From contig JAUXDR010000094.1 in NCBI GenBank assembly GCA_030618205.1, positions 1-5,178 on the forward strand: 5,178 bases of DNA, in the 5' to 3' direction. Shown piece after piece: positions 1 through 5,015 of the stretch. Source of the DNA: Deltaproteobacteria bacterium (GTDB lineage: Bacteria; Desulfobacterota; Dissulfuribacteria; Dissulfuribacterales; UBA3076). Position numbers and translations under genes: made by a program. Each line of letters opens with the position of its first letter. The first letter of the stretch is position 1. Below the pieces are notes generated by a model. The model saw nothing but the letters and a program-made list of their open reading frames with translations, made no database searches and was not told where the DNA came from.

Positions 1-16
1 AAAGTGAGGGTATGAG

Positions 17-196
17 ATGGCCGGATGGAAAGAAATTTTACTTGATGTTCTCAAGCTCACCGATGAAGTGAAGCGGCTAAATCAGCAAACTGAAAAGCTT
101 TCGGAACGAACTATAGCAATTGACAAAAGGGTTGTTCGGCTTGAAACGCTGGTAGAGGTCGTCAAGTCTCAACCATCAAATCTTGCTATCACCTAA
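17..196 (+). CDS. Small coiled-coil-like hypothetical protein (59 aa)
   Basis: This is a complete short ORF that begins MAGWKEILLDVLKLTDEV and ends at TAA (194-196). The ATG at 17 is preceded by a purine-rich TGAGGG (5-10) with a 6-base gap, and the frame has a stop (TGA, 5-7) just upstream, so no longer N-terminus is possible. The protein is rich in Lys, Glu, Arg and Leu. Its middle (about residues 8-50) has hydrophobic residues at three- and four-residue spacing (for example LLDVLKL and VVRLETLVEVV), which suggests one long amphipathic helix or coiled coil. There is no signal peptide, membrane segment or catalytic motif. I do not recognise a named family. The gene upstream, which might reveal a partner, is outside the window. 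A role as an oligomerising accessory protein is only a guess from the helix pattern. Confidence that it is a real gene is moderate, and rests on start context and protein-like composition. Confidence 0.6.
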   Translation: MAGWKEILLDVLKLTDEVKRLNQQTEKLSERTIAIDKRVVRLETLVEVVKSQPSNLAIT

Positions 197-200
197 ATTG

Positions 201-224
201 AGCGATTAACGGTCAGCTATTAGC
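201..224. repeat. Imperfect 10-bp direct repeat
   Basis: AGCGATTAAC (201-210) and AGCTATTAGC (215-224) match at 8 of 10 positions with a 14-base period. They lie five bases after the stop of the small gene. No function is evident. They may be part of a degenerate intergenic repeat together with the GCAAAG units that follow. Confidence 0.45.
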
Positions 225-245
225 AAAGGCGCAAAGATCGCAAAG
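223..245. repeat. Three GCAAAG repeats
   Basis: GCAAAG occurs at 223-228, 231-236 and 240-245, with start-to-start spacing of 8 and 9 bases. The first unit overlaps the last bases of the preceding 10-bp repeat. Short arrays of this kind are intergenic low-complexity repeats, and nothing here shows that the array is transcribed or bound by a protein. Confidence 0.5.
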
Positions 246-616
246 TTAACAAGGAGAATTTAGAAGTGGTTCTCTGAGATGGATAAAAGGTAGGTCCTGA
301 GGTTTGTTTTTCTGTTCTTTATGCCGAGTTTTTGCCTGATATTATTTCTGTGAAAATCGATTGTACTTGTGGCCAGATTCAGAAATTCCGCAATTCCTGG
401 TTCATGATGTCCTGATTATTCGCGCGTCTTTTCATAAAATCGTCCATCGTCACTACTTGCGGTTTATAATACGAAAGTTAATGGATGATGCGTTTCGGCT
501 CTCCATATTTTCCTCAACTAAGGCTTTCCGCAAAAAACGTGCCCCAATGATCTGGAAATTATGAGATTAAATGCCTGATAACCTGCTCATATTGACTTAA
601 AAGGGGAATGTTACGA
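246..616. other. AT-rich gene-free stretch, nothing convincing
   Basis: About 370 AT-rich bases without a supportable gene. The longest forward ORF (from a TTG at 361 to 564) has no Shine-Dalgarno and a composition that does not look like a conserved protein. On the reverse strand there are only open stretches of about 30 codons broken by stops, which could at most be remnants of a decayed gene. The only structure seen is a loose inverted repeat, TATGAG (560-565) with CTCATA (586-591), and it has no T tract. No RNA gene was recognised. Confidence 0.5.
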
Positions 617-633
617 AAAAAGTGCCACTTTTT
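617..633. promoter_or_regulatory. 17-bp palindrome, possible operator
   Basis: AAAAAGTG (617-624) and CACTTTTT (626-633) are perfect inverted repeats around a single C at 625. As RNA the stem would be AU-rich and weak, so a dimeric DNA-binding protein site is the more natural reading. Its right arm touches the -35-like hexamer of the weak promoter that follows. It does not fit a sigma-54 -24/-12 promoter on either strand. The regulator is unknown. Confidence 0.35.
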
Positions 634-660
634 GTGAGAAAAAACCTCTACTTTTATGAA
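632..660 (+). promoter_or_regulatory. Weak sigma-70-like promoter candidate
   Basis: TTGTGA (632-637) and TATGAA (655-660) each match the sigma-70 consensus hexamers at 4 of 6 positions and are separated by exactly 17 bases. Transcription would start near 667, about 25 bases before the 14-codon ORF at 693 and its strong Shine-Dalgarno. In AT-rich DNA such matches arise often by chance, so support comes mainly from the ordered arrangement of palindrome, promoter, ribosome binding site and ORF. Confidence 0.25.
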
Positions 661-692
661 ATAGCTTTGATTAAACAGAAAGGAGGGGAAAG

Positions 693-737
693 ATGCCACT
701 GTGCTCGCCCCTTGATTATATGAAGAGGAAGGGTTGA
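693..737 (+). CDS. Possible 14-aa leader peptide or mini-ORF
   Basis: The ATG at 693 follows AAGGAGG (680-686), a perfect anti-Shine-Dalgarno complement, with a 6-base gap. This is a stronger ribosome binding site than that of any recognised gene in the window. The reading frame is only 14 codons, MPLCSPLDYMKRKG, ending in TGA at 735-737, and that stop lies inside the -35 hexamer of the next promoter. No run of one amino acid is present, so classical amino-acid attenuation is not suggested. It could be a leader peptide, a remnant of a larger gene, or a chance purine run. Only the start context supports it; the peptide itself is not recognised. Confidence 0.25.
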   Translation: MPLCSPLDYMKRKG

Positions 738-763
738 CAAAAATGCCATGAACTGGCTAAATT
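734..763 (+). promoter_or_regulatory. Probable promoter of ppsA transcript
   Basis: TTGACA (734-739) is a perfect sigma-70 -35 hexamer, followed after 18 bases by TAAATT (758-763, 4 of 6). An alternative -10, TATAAA at 766-771, would pair with the poorer ATGCCA at 743-748. A short inverted repeat GCCA/TGGC (745-748 and 754-757) sits in the spacer. Transcription would begin near 770, which leaves a leader of roughly 345 bases before ppsA. No better promoter was seen closer to the gene. Confidence 0.45.
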
Positions 764-774
764 CCTATAAAAAA

Positions 775-788
775 GACCAAAGACCAAA
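775..788. repeat. Tandem GACCAAA x2
   Basis: GACCAAA is repeated exactly at 775-781 and 782-788, just downstream of the expected transcription start. In the transcript it would be an unstructured tandem motif. It could be chance, or a binding site for an RNA-binding protein. Confidence 0.4.
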
Positions 789-832
789 TCAGTTCTCTTT
801 TAATTTAAGATTGCGAAGCCTTTCAATTTATC

Positions 833-862
833 CGCACTGAAAATCTTTAAAGAGTGCGTTTT
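833..862 (+). terminator. Weak terminator-like hairpin in ppsA leader
   Basis: CGCACT (833-838) pairs with AGTGCG (853-858) around a 14-base loop and is followed directly by TTTT (859-862). The stem is short and the T tract is broken after four bases, so this is much weaker than the terminator after ppsA. It lies about 90 bases after the candidate promoter at 734 and 255 bases before ppsA. It may therefore act as an attenuator or define the 3' end of a short RNA. A competing pairing, 795-800 and 807-812 with 842-847 and 849-854, would disturb it. Confidence 0.35.
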
Positions 863-898
863 ATCATCGCGAGATAAACTTTCATTTTTGTGTTTATT

Positions 899-910
899 TG
901 AGATATCTCA
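899..910. promoter_or_regulatory. 12-bp perfect palindrome TGAGATATCTCA
   Basis: TGAGATATCTCA is perfectly self-complementary with no spacer, which favours a protein-binding site over an RNA hairpin. Weaker outer symmetry, TTTTTGTGT (886-894) against ACACAGAAAAA (920-930), surrounds it. It is about 210 bases upstream of ppsA, within the expected leader. No regulator can be named. Confidence 0.3.
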
Positions 911-1001
911 TTTGCTTATACACAGAAAAAATGATTCTACTCAAAATACTCTTGATAAAAGGTGCGAGATTTCCGATGATAAAGTGTGTTAAGATGAACG
1001 T

Positions 1002-1032
1002 TGCCATGATGTCTGTGTGCAGTGCACTGGCA
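1002..1032 (+). promoter_or_regulatory. Hairpin in ppsA leader
   Basis: TGCCA (1002-1006) pairs with TGGCA (1028-1032), and GTGC (1017-1020) with GCAC (1024-1027), stacking directly on one side with a 10-base bulge (1007-1016) on the other. The same DNA holds the 10-bp palindrome CAGTGCACTG (1020-1029). There is no following T run, so it is not a terminator. I compared the leader mentally with common riboswitch classes and recognised none. Confidence 0.25.
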
Positions 1033-1102
1033 GGTGAGGAAGTCGGAGCAACGCCGTAGAAAGGATATCTTCAGCGGAATCAGGACTAAAAACAGATTAG
1101 AA

Positions 1103-1109
1103 AGAGGAG
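1103..1109 (+). promoter_or_regulatory. Ribosome binding site of ppsA
   Basis: AGAGGAG (1103-1109) lies 7 bases before the ATG at 1117 and supports that start. Confidence 0.8.
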
Positions 1110-1116
1110 CGTTGTT

Positions 1117-3546
1117 ATGAATGATTCGCCATTTATTCTCTGGTTCAACGAAATCGGGATCAAAGACGTACCCTTGGTAGGTGGGAAAAATGCATCTCTC
1201 GGCGAGATGTATCGGCACCTCACTGAAAAGGGTGTGATGGTGCCGAACGGCTTTGCCATCACGGCCGATGCATACAAACATCTCCTGAAAGAGGCTGGTA
1301 TCGAGCAGGCCATACGGGATGCTCTCGATGGATTGGATACCCACGATATTGCCGATCTCGGCAAAAGAGGGGAAAAAGTCAGGAACATAATTCTAAATGG
1401 CAAGTTTCCTGAAGACCTGGAGAAGGCTATCAATGACTCATATTCCATGATGGAAAAGATCTACGGCAAGGATGTCGATGTTGCCGTAAGGTCGTCAGCC
1501 ACTGCCGAGGACCTCCCTGACGCATCCTTTGCCGGGCAGCAGGAGACATATCTCAATATCAGGGGGCCGGAGCAGCTCCTTGATGCCTGCCACCGCTGCT
1601 TTGCCAGCCTGTTCACCAATCGGGCCATTTCCTATCGCCAGGACAAGGGGTTCGGGCATTTCGATGTCTATCTCTCCATAGTAATCCAGAAAATGATTCG
1701 TAGTGACAGCTCCAGCGCAGGAGTCATATTTACTATAGACACCGAGAGCGGCTTTGAGGATGTTGTCTACATTACCGGGTCCTGGGGCCTGGGTGAAAAT
1801 GTAGTCCAGGGCGCAGTAAATCCTGATGAATTTTATGTCTTCAAGCCCACACTGAAAGAAGGTTATAGCCCGGTGGTGAGCAAAAAACTTGGGCTCAAAC
1901 AGAAAAAGATGATCTATACCAATGATCCCAAGGATCCGGTGAAAAACGTAACCACTTCAGACGAAGAGCGTCACCACTTTATCCTCTCGGATGACGAACT
2001 GGTTACCTTGGCCAAATGGTCATGCATCATAGAGGACCACTACGGCAAGGCCATGGACATCGAGTGGGCTAAGGACGGCGACGGAGAAAAGGTCGGCACT
2101 GGTGGGCTCTTCATCGTTCAGGCCAGACCTGAGACGGTCCATTCCCAGAAGGACCGCAACTTCATGGAGACCTATCGCCTTAAAGAGACCGGAGAAGTTT
2201 TGGCCACTGGAAAATCCGTTGGTGCCAAGATAAGCCAGGGCAAGGTCAATATTATTGAAGACACCAGCAAGATCCTGGAATTCAAGGAAGGAGAGGTGCT
2301 GGTGACCGACATGACAGACCCGGACTGGGAACCCATCATGAAGATCGCTTCTGCCATTGTCACTAACAGGGGCGGACGCACCTGCCATGCAGCCATAGTG
2401 TCAAGAGAACTGGGCATCACTTGCATTGTGGGCACTGAGGACGGCACTGATAAGTTGTCCGCAGGTCAGGATGTCACAGTGTCCTGCGCAGAGGGTGAAG
2501 AGGGAAGGATCTACAAAGGTCTCCTGGATTTTGAAGTCGAGCGCATTAATTTCAGTGAGGTGCCCAAGACCAAGACACACATCATGATGAATGTCGGCAT
2601 CCCGGAGCAGGCATTTACCCAAGGGCAGATCCCTAACGAAGGAGTCGGACTCGCGCGCCTTGAATTTATCATCAACTCCCACATAGGTATCCATCCCCTT
2701 GCCCTGCTCAACTATGCGGAACTCAAGGAAAAGGCCGCATCTGATCAAGAGATTGCAGAGGTGATAGAGGCCATTGACGCAAAGACCGTTGCTTATGACG
2801 ACAAGACCAGGTTCTTTGTGGATACATTGGCCCAGGGTGTGGCTACCATTGGAGCAGGTTTTTATCCCAACGACGTCATTGTGCGGATGTCGGATTTCAA
2901 AAGCAACGAATACGCCAATTTGATCGGGGGACACCAGTATGAGCCTGTTGAAAGCAATCCGATGATCGGGTGGCGCGGCGCCTCCCGTTACTATGCAGAG
3001 GCCTTTGAGCCGGCCTTTGCCCTGGAGTGCGAGGCGCTCAAGAAAGTGCGCAACGACATGGGCCTTACAAACGTAAAGGTCATGATCCCATTCTGCCGTA
3101 CTGTTGAAGAGGGCAAGCGAGTCATTGAAGTCATGAAAAAGCATGGCCTGGTTCAGGGTGAAAACGGCCTGGAGGTCTATGTCATGTGCGAGATCCCGAG
3201 CAACGTCATCCTTGCGGATCAGTTTGCCGAGGTCTTTGATGGCTTTTCCATAGGATCGAATGACCTGACACAGCTCACCCTCGGGCTTGATCGCGACTCT
3301 GAGCTCGTATCTCACATCTATGATGAACGAAACGAGGCAGTAAAACGTCTAGTCAGACAGGTCATAGACACTGCAAAAAAGGCAAATTGCAAGATCGGCA
3401 TATGCGGCCAGGCCCCAAGTGACTTCCCTGATTTTGCGGCTTTTTTGGTTGAATGCGGCATAGACTCAATGAGCCTAACACCTGACACCGCGGTCAAAAC
3501 CAGACTGATAGTGGCCGAAAAAGAAAAGGAACTCGGAATCAAATAA
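1117..3546 (+). CDS. ppsA: Phosphoenolpyruvate synthase (pyruvate, water dikinase)
   Basis: Cytosolic enzyme that makes PEP from pyruvate, ATP and water, releasing AMP and phosphate; it is the entry step of gluconeogenesis. The 809-residue length fits PpsA (about 790-800) rather than pyruvate, phosphate dikinase (about 880). Seen in order: the N-terminal ATP-binding domain with VGGKNASLGEM (21-31), VAVRSSATAED (122-132), GLGENVVQG (224-232) and VQARPET (334-340); the mobile phosphohistidine domain with GGRTCHAAIVSREL (419-432) and catalytic His424; and the C-terminal PEP/pyruvate barrel with GVGLARLEF (509-517), RMSDFKSNEY (590-599), NPMIGWRG (614-621), MCEIPSN (690-696), GSNDLTQL (713-720) and catalytic Cys763 in GICGQAPSD. 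Thr422, two residues before the His, corresponds to the residue phosphorylated by the PpsR regulator in E. coli, so similar control is possible. The gene appears to be single, with a long leader and its own strong terminator. No truncation or missing key residue is seen. Confidence 0.97.
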   Translation: MNDSPFILWFNEIGIKDVPLVGGKNASLGEMYRHLTEKGVMVPNGFAITADAYKHLLKEAGIEQAIRDALDGLDTHDIADLGKRGEKVRNIILNGKFPEDLEKAINDSYSMMEKIYGKDVDVAVRSSATAEDLPDASFAGQQETYLNIRGPEQLLDACHRCFASLFTNRAISYRQDKGFGHFDVYLSIVIQKMIRSDSSSAGVIFTIDTESGFEDVVYITGSWGLGENVVQGAVNPDEFYVFKPTLKEGYSPVVSKKLGLKQKKMIYTNDPKDPVKNVTTSDEERHHFILSDDELVTLAKWSCIIEDHYGKAMDIEWAKDGDGEKVGTGGLFIVQARPETVHSQKDRNFMETYRLKETGEVLATGKSVGAKISQGKVNIIEDTSKILEFKEGEVLVTDMTDPDWEPIMKIASAIVTNRGGRTCHAAIVSRELGITCIVGTEDGTDKLSAGQDVTVSCAEGEEGRIYKGLLDFEVERINFSEVPKTKTHIMMNVGIPEQAFTQGQIPNEGVGLARLEFIINSHIGIHPLALLNYAELKEKAASDQEIAEVIEAIDAKTVAYDDKTRFFVDTLAQGVATIGAGFYPNDVIVRMSDFKSNEYANLIGGHQYEPVESNPMIGWRGASRYYAEAFEPAFALECEALKKVRNDMGLTNVKVMIPFCRTVEEGKRVIEVMKKHGLVQGENGLEVYVMCEIPSNVILADQFAEVFDGFSIGSNDLTQLTLGLDRDSELVSHIYDERNEAVKRLVRQVIDTAKKANCKIGICGQAPSDFPDFAAFLVECGIDSMSLTPDTAVKTRLIVAEKEKELGIK

Positions 3547-3547
3547 G

Positions 3548-3580
3548 AAAAGGGCGGTGAATTAATTCACCGCCCTTTTT
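3548..3580 (+). terminator. Strong intrinsic terminator after ppsA
   Basis: Two perfectly complementary 16-base arms (3548-3563 and 3564-3579) contain the GC-rich core GGGCGGTGAATT and run directly into a T tract (3576-3580). The stem starts two bases after the ppsA stop codon. Because the left arm begins with a run of A, the structure could also terminate transcription arriving from the opposite strand. It separates ppsA from the asn genes. Confidence 0.93.
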
Positions 3581-3660
3581 CACCATTTTTTCAGCACAGC
3601 CAGATCCCCATTTCCCAAAAAGCCGGATACTCCTTCTACTCCTGAGTGGGCGTGTTTGCT

Positions 3661-3671
3661 GTTCGGCGAAC
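3661..3671. promoter_or_regulatory. Short palindrome GTTCG-G-CGAAC
   Basis: GTTCG (3661-3665) and CGAAC (3667-3671) are inverted around one G. It lies between the ppsA terminator and the asnA promoter region. It does not extend further, and I cannot match it with confidence to a known operator such as a LexA box. Confidence 0.2.
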
Positions 3672-3689
3672 CTTTTGTGGACCTCTTTG

Positions 3690-3713
3690 CCCTTTGAAGT
3701 TCCCTTGAAAGTT
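3690..3713. repeat. Adjacent 12-bp direct repeat before asnA
   Basis: CCCTTTGAAGTT (3690-3701) is followed immediately by CCCTTGAAAGTT (3702-3713), with 10 of 12 positions identical. It overlaps the best -35-like hexamer for asnA. It may be a pair of sites for a transcription factor or a small local duplication. Confidence 0.4.
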
Positions 3714-3722
3714 AATTTTAAA
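3694..3722 (+). promoter_or_regulatory. Weak promoter candidate for asnA-asnS
   Basis: TTGAAG (3694-3699) and TTTAAA (3717-3722) each match the consensus at 4 of 6 positions with a 17-base spacer. An alternative pair is TTGATT (3745-3750) with TATTTT (3770-3775) at 19 bases; its -10 would lie inside the hairpin at 3762-3792. The region between the ppsA terminator and asnA must contain a promoter if the terminator is efficient, but which pair is used cannot be decided by eye. Confidence 0.25.
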
Positions 3723-3732
3723 AAAACGTGCG

Positions 3733-3761
3733 GAAATTAAGATTTTGATTTAGAAATTAAG
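3733..3761. repeat. GAAATTAAG direct repeat, 20-base period
   Basis: GAAATTAAG occurs exactly at 3733-3741 and 3753-3761. The 20-base spacing is close to two helical turns and would place both copies on the same DNA face, as expected for a cooperatively bound regulator. The surroundings are very AT-rich, so chance remains possible. Confidence 0.35.
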
Positions 3762-3792
3762 GTTATGCCTATTTTAGGCTAAAAACCATAAC
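3762..3792 (+). promoter_or_regulatory. Nested hairpin just upstream of asnA
   Basis: An inner stem GCCTA (3767-3771) with TAGGC (3775-3779) closes a TTT loop. An outer stem GTTATG (3762-3767) with CATAAC (3787-3792) encloses it, leaving TAAAAAC on one side; the two stems share G3767. The structure ends six bases before the Shine-Dalgarno at 3798, so in RNA it could affect translation and in DNA it could be an operator. There is no T tract after the inner stem, so it is not a terminator. Confidence 0.35.
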
Positions 3793-3797
3793 AATAG

Positions 3798-3803
3798 AAG
3801 GAG
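3798..3803 (+). promoter_or_regulatory. Ribosome binding site deciding the GTG start of asnA
   Basis: AAGGAG (3798-3803) lies 6 bases before GTG at 3810. An in-frame stop (TAG, 3795-3797) rules out anything further upstream, and the next in-frame ATG (3909) has no comparable site. Confidence 0.8.
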
Positions 3804-3809
3804 AATATT

Positions 3810-4940
3810 GTGATAGACCTGAAAGCGGATTTAGCCGGACCAGGAATCGGCAATTATGATGAAGTAGAAAAGGCCTTACCCGATGACTATGAAGCACTTC
3901 TTTCTCCCATGGAAAGAATGAAAGCCGTCTTCGCAATAAAGAACTGCATCGAGGAAAATCTGTGCAGGGAACTCAACATGCAAATGGTTCAGGTCCCCCT
4001 GATTGTTGATAAAGACAGTGGCATGAATGATTACCTTGATCGCGATGGTTCGCGAACACCAGTGGAGTTTTCCTGCGGACTTGGTCTTGATAATCCTATC
4101 CAGGCCCAGGTGGTCCAGGCTGCTACAAAGTGGAAACGCATGGCCCTTAAACAATTTGACTGTAAAATTGGAGAGGGTATCTGCACCGACATGAAGGCTG
4201 TGCGCAAGGATTACTTTCTGGACCATGATCACAGCGCATATGTTGACCAGTGGGACTGGGAATTGACTATTACCGAAAAAGACCGCAATCTTGATTTCCT
4301 TAAGGACATTGTTAAAAAAATCTGGAAGGTAATCTATGGAGCGGGAAAAATGGCGCAGGAAATGTTTCCTGCCCTTAAGACAGATAAATACCCTGACATC
4401 CCCGAGGAGATTATATTTCTCCATGCTGAAGAAATTCTTGATTTTTACCAGGATCTGCCCCGAAAGGAACGTGAAACCCGTGTCATTCAGGAAAAGGCCC
4501 CTGCGATCTTTATCATTGGCATCGGTCAGCCTTTAAAGGACGGGTATCCCCACGAGATGCGCGCTGCAGACTATGATGACTGGGTTGCTGAAACTATAGT
4601 CAAAAATGGCGAGCAGTATCATGGTTTAAATGGTGATATTCTGGTATGGAATCCGGTGACTAAACGACGCCATGAACTGACCTCAATGGGAATACGGGTT
4701 ACAAAAGAAACTCTGAAAGTGCAGTTGAAGGTGGCCGGACAGGAAGATTTTCTCAAACTTCCTTACCACCAGGCAATCCTCAACGATGAGATACCACTGA
4801 GCATCGGAGGAGGCATCGGACAGTCCAGAGTTTTTATGTATTTGCTGCGCACGGCTCATATTGGAGAGATTTCCGTCACTGTGTGGCCAAAAACCCTAAA
4901 GGATATTTGCGCAAAGAAAAACATACATGTCCTGGAATAA
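3810..4940 (+). CDS. asnA: Aspartate-ammonia ligase (asparagine synthetase A)
   Basis: Cytosolic enzyme that makes asparagine from aspartate, ammonia and ATP, releasing AMP and pyrophosphate. It is a relative of the class II aminoacyl-tRNA synthetase core and does not use glutamine. Family motifs seen: KWKR (108-111), YVDQWDWE (144-151), MRAADYDDW (250-258), GLNGDILVWNP (272-282), ELTSMGIRV (289-297) and GGGIGQSR (333-340). Residues I recall as lining the E. coli active site all have counterparts at consistent spacing: Lys108, Gln147, Asp149, Arg251, Asp256, Asp276, Glu289, Ser292, Arg296 and Arg340. The protein is 376 residues against about 330 in E. coli. The excess comprises an N-terminal extension of about 28 residues and small internal insertions (offset to E. 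coli rising from +31 to +41). The GTG start is supported by its Shine-Dalgarno. asnS follows after 75 bases with no terminator visible, so co-transcription is likely. Confidence 0.96.
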   Translation: MIDLKADLAGPGIGNYDEVEKALPDDYEALLSPMERMKAVFAIKNCIEENLCRELNMQMVQVPLIVDKDSGMNDYLDRDGSRTPVEFSCGLGLDNPIQAQVVQAATKWKRMALKQFDCKIGEGICTDMKAVRKDYFLDHDHSAYVDQWDWELTITEKDRNLDFLKDIVKKIWKVIYGAGKMAQEMFPALKTDKYPDIPEEIIFLHAEEILDFYQDLPRKERETRVIQEKAPAIFIIGIGQPLKDGYPHEMRAADYDDWVAETIVKNGEQYHGLNGDILVWNPVTKRRHELTSMGIRVTKETLKVQLKVAGQEDFLKLPYHQAILNDEIPLSIGGGIGQSRVFMYLLRTAHIGEISVTVWPKTLKDICAKKNIHVLE

Positions 4941-5004
4941 GGGCCTGATGATAATTCGGCACAGCTATATGATCGGTATAGATGGGGGCTTTGACAGGAT
5001 ATGG

Positions 5005-5009
5005 AAAGG
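5005..5009 (+). promoter_or_regulatory. Ribosome binding site of asnS
   Basis: AAAGG (5005-5009) lies 6 bases before the ATG at 5016. The in-frame ATG at 5001 would have only GGGGG (4984-4988) at 12 bases or AGG (4996-4998) at 2 bases, both poorly placed, so 5016 is preferred. Confidence 0.5.
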
Positions 5010-5015
5010 TACCGG

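Noticed and set aside
306..545. Two reverse-strand open stretches of about 30 codons with protein-like composition, for example one containing [15 protein letters not shown]
   Set aside because: They are in different frames, interrupted by stops, and lack clear ribosome binding sites. A decayed gene is possible, but the sequence alone cannot support it.
361..564. Forward ORF of 67 codons in the gene-free stretch
   Set aside because: It starts with TTG, has no Shine-Dalgarno, and its composition does not look like a conserved protein.
606..625. Sigma-54 promoter reading of the reverse strand (TGGCAC followed by T-rich DNA)
   Set aside because: The -24-like TGGCAC is present, but the GC expected at the -12 position is GT, so the required element is missing.
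931..1059. 42-codon forward ORF just before ppsA
   Set aside because: No Shine-Dalgarno precedes the ATG at 931 or the internal ATGs at 976 and 994. The peptide is not recognised. It overlaps the hairpin at 1002-1032 and is best treated as chance in the leader.
940..1116. Known riboswitch or structural RNA (GEMM, cobalamin, TPP, RNase P-like GGAAGTC)
   Set aside because: Only short fragments resemble parts of these RNAs. None of the conserved cores is present in order.
937..1448. Reverse-strand ORFs across the start of ppsA
   Set aside because: Shadows of the ppsA codon pattern on the opposite strand, without start signals.
2401..3315. Reverse-strand ORF of 304 codons inside ppsA
   Set aside because: It lies wholly opposite the conserved C-terminal domain of ppsA and the translated product resembles no protein family. 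It is open because of codon bias on the + strand.
1117..3546. Pyruvate, phosphate dikinase as an alternative identity
   Set aside because: The length of 809 residues and the PpsA-type motifs (VGGKNASLGEM, GSNDLTQLTLG, GICGQAPSD) fit PEP synthase. The dikinase is about 70-80 residues longer with a different N-terminal region.
3876..4424. Reverse-strand ORF of 182 codons inside asnA
   Set aside because: Antisense shadow of asnA with no supporting start site or recognisable motifs.
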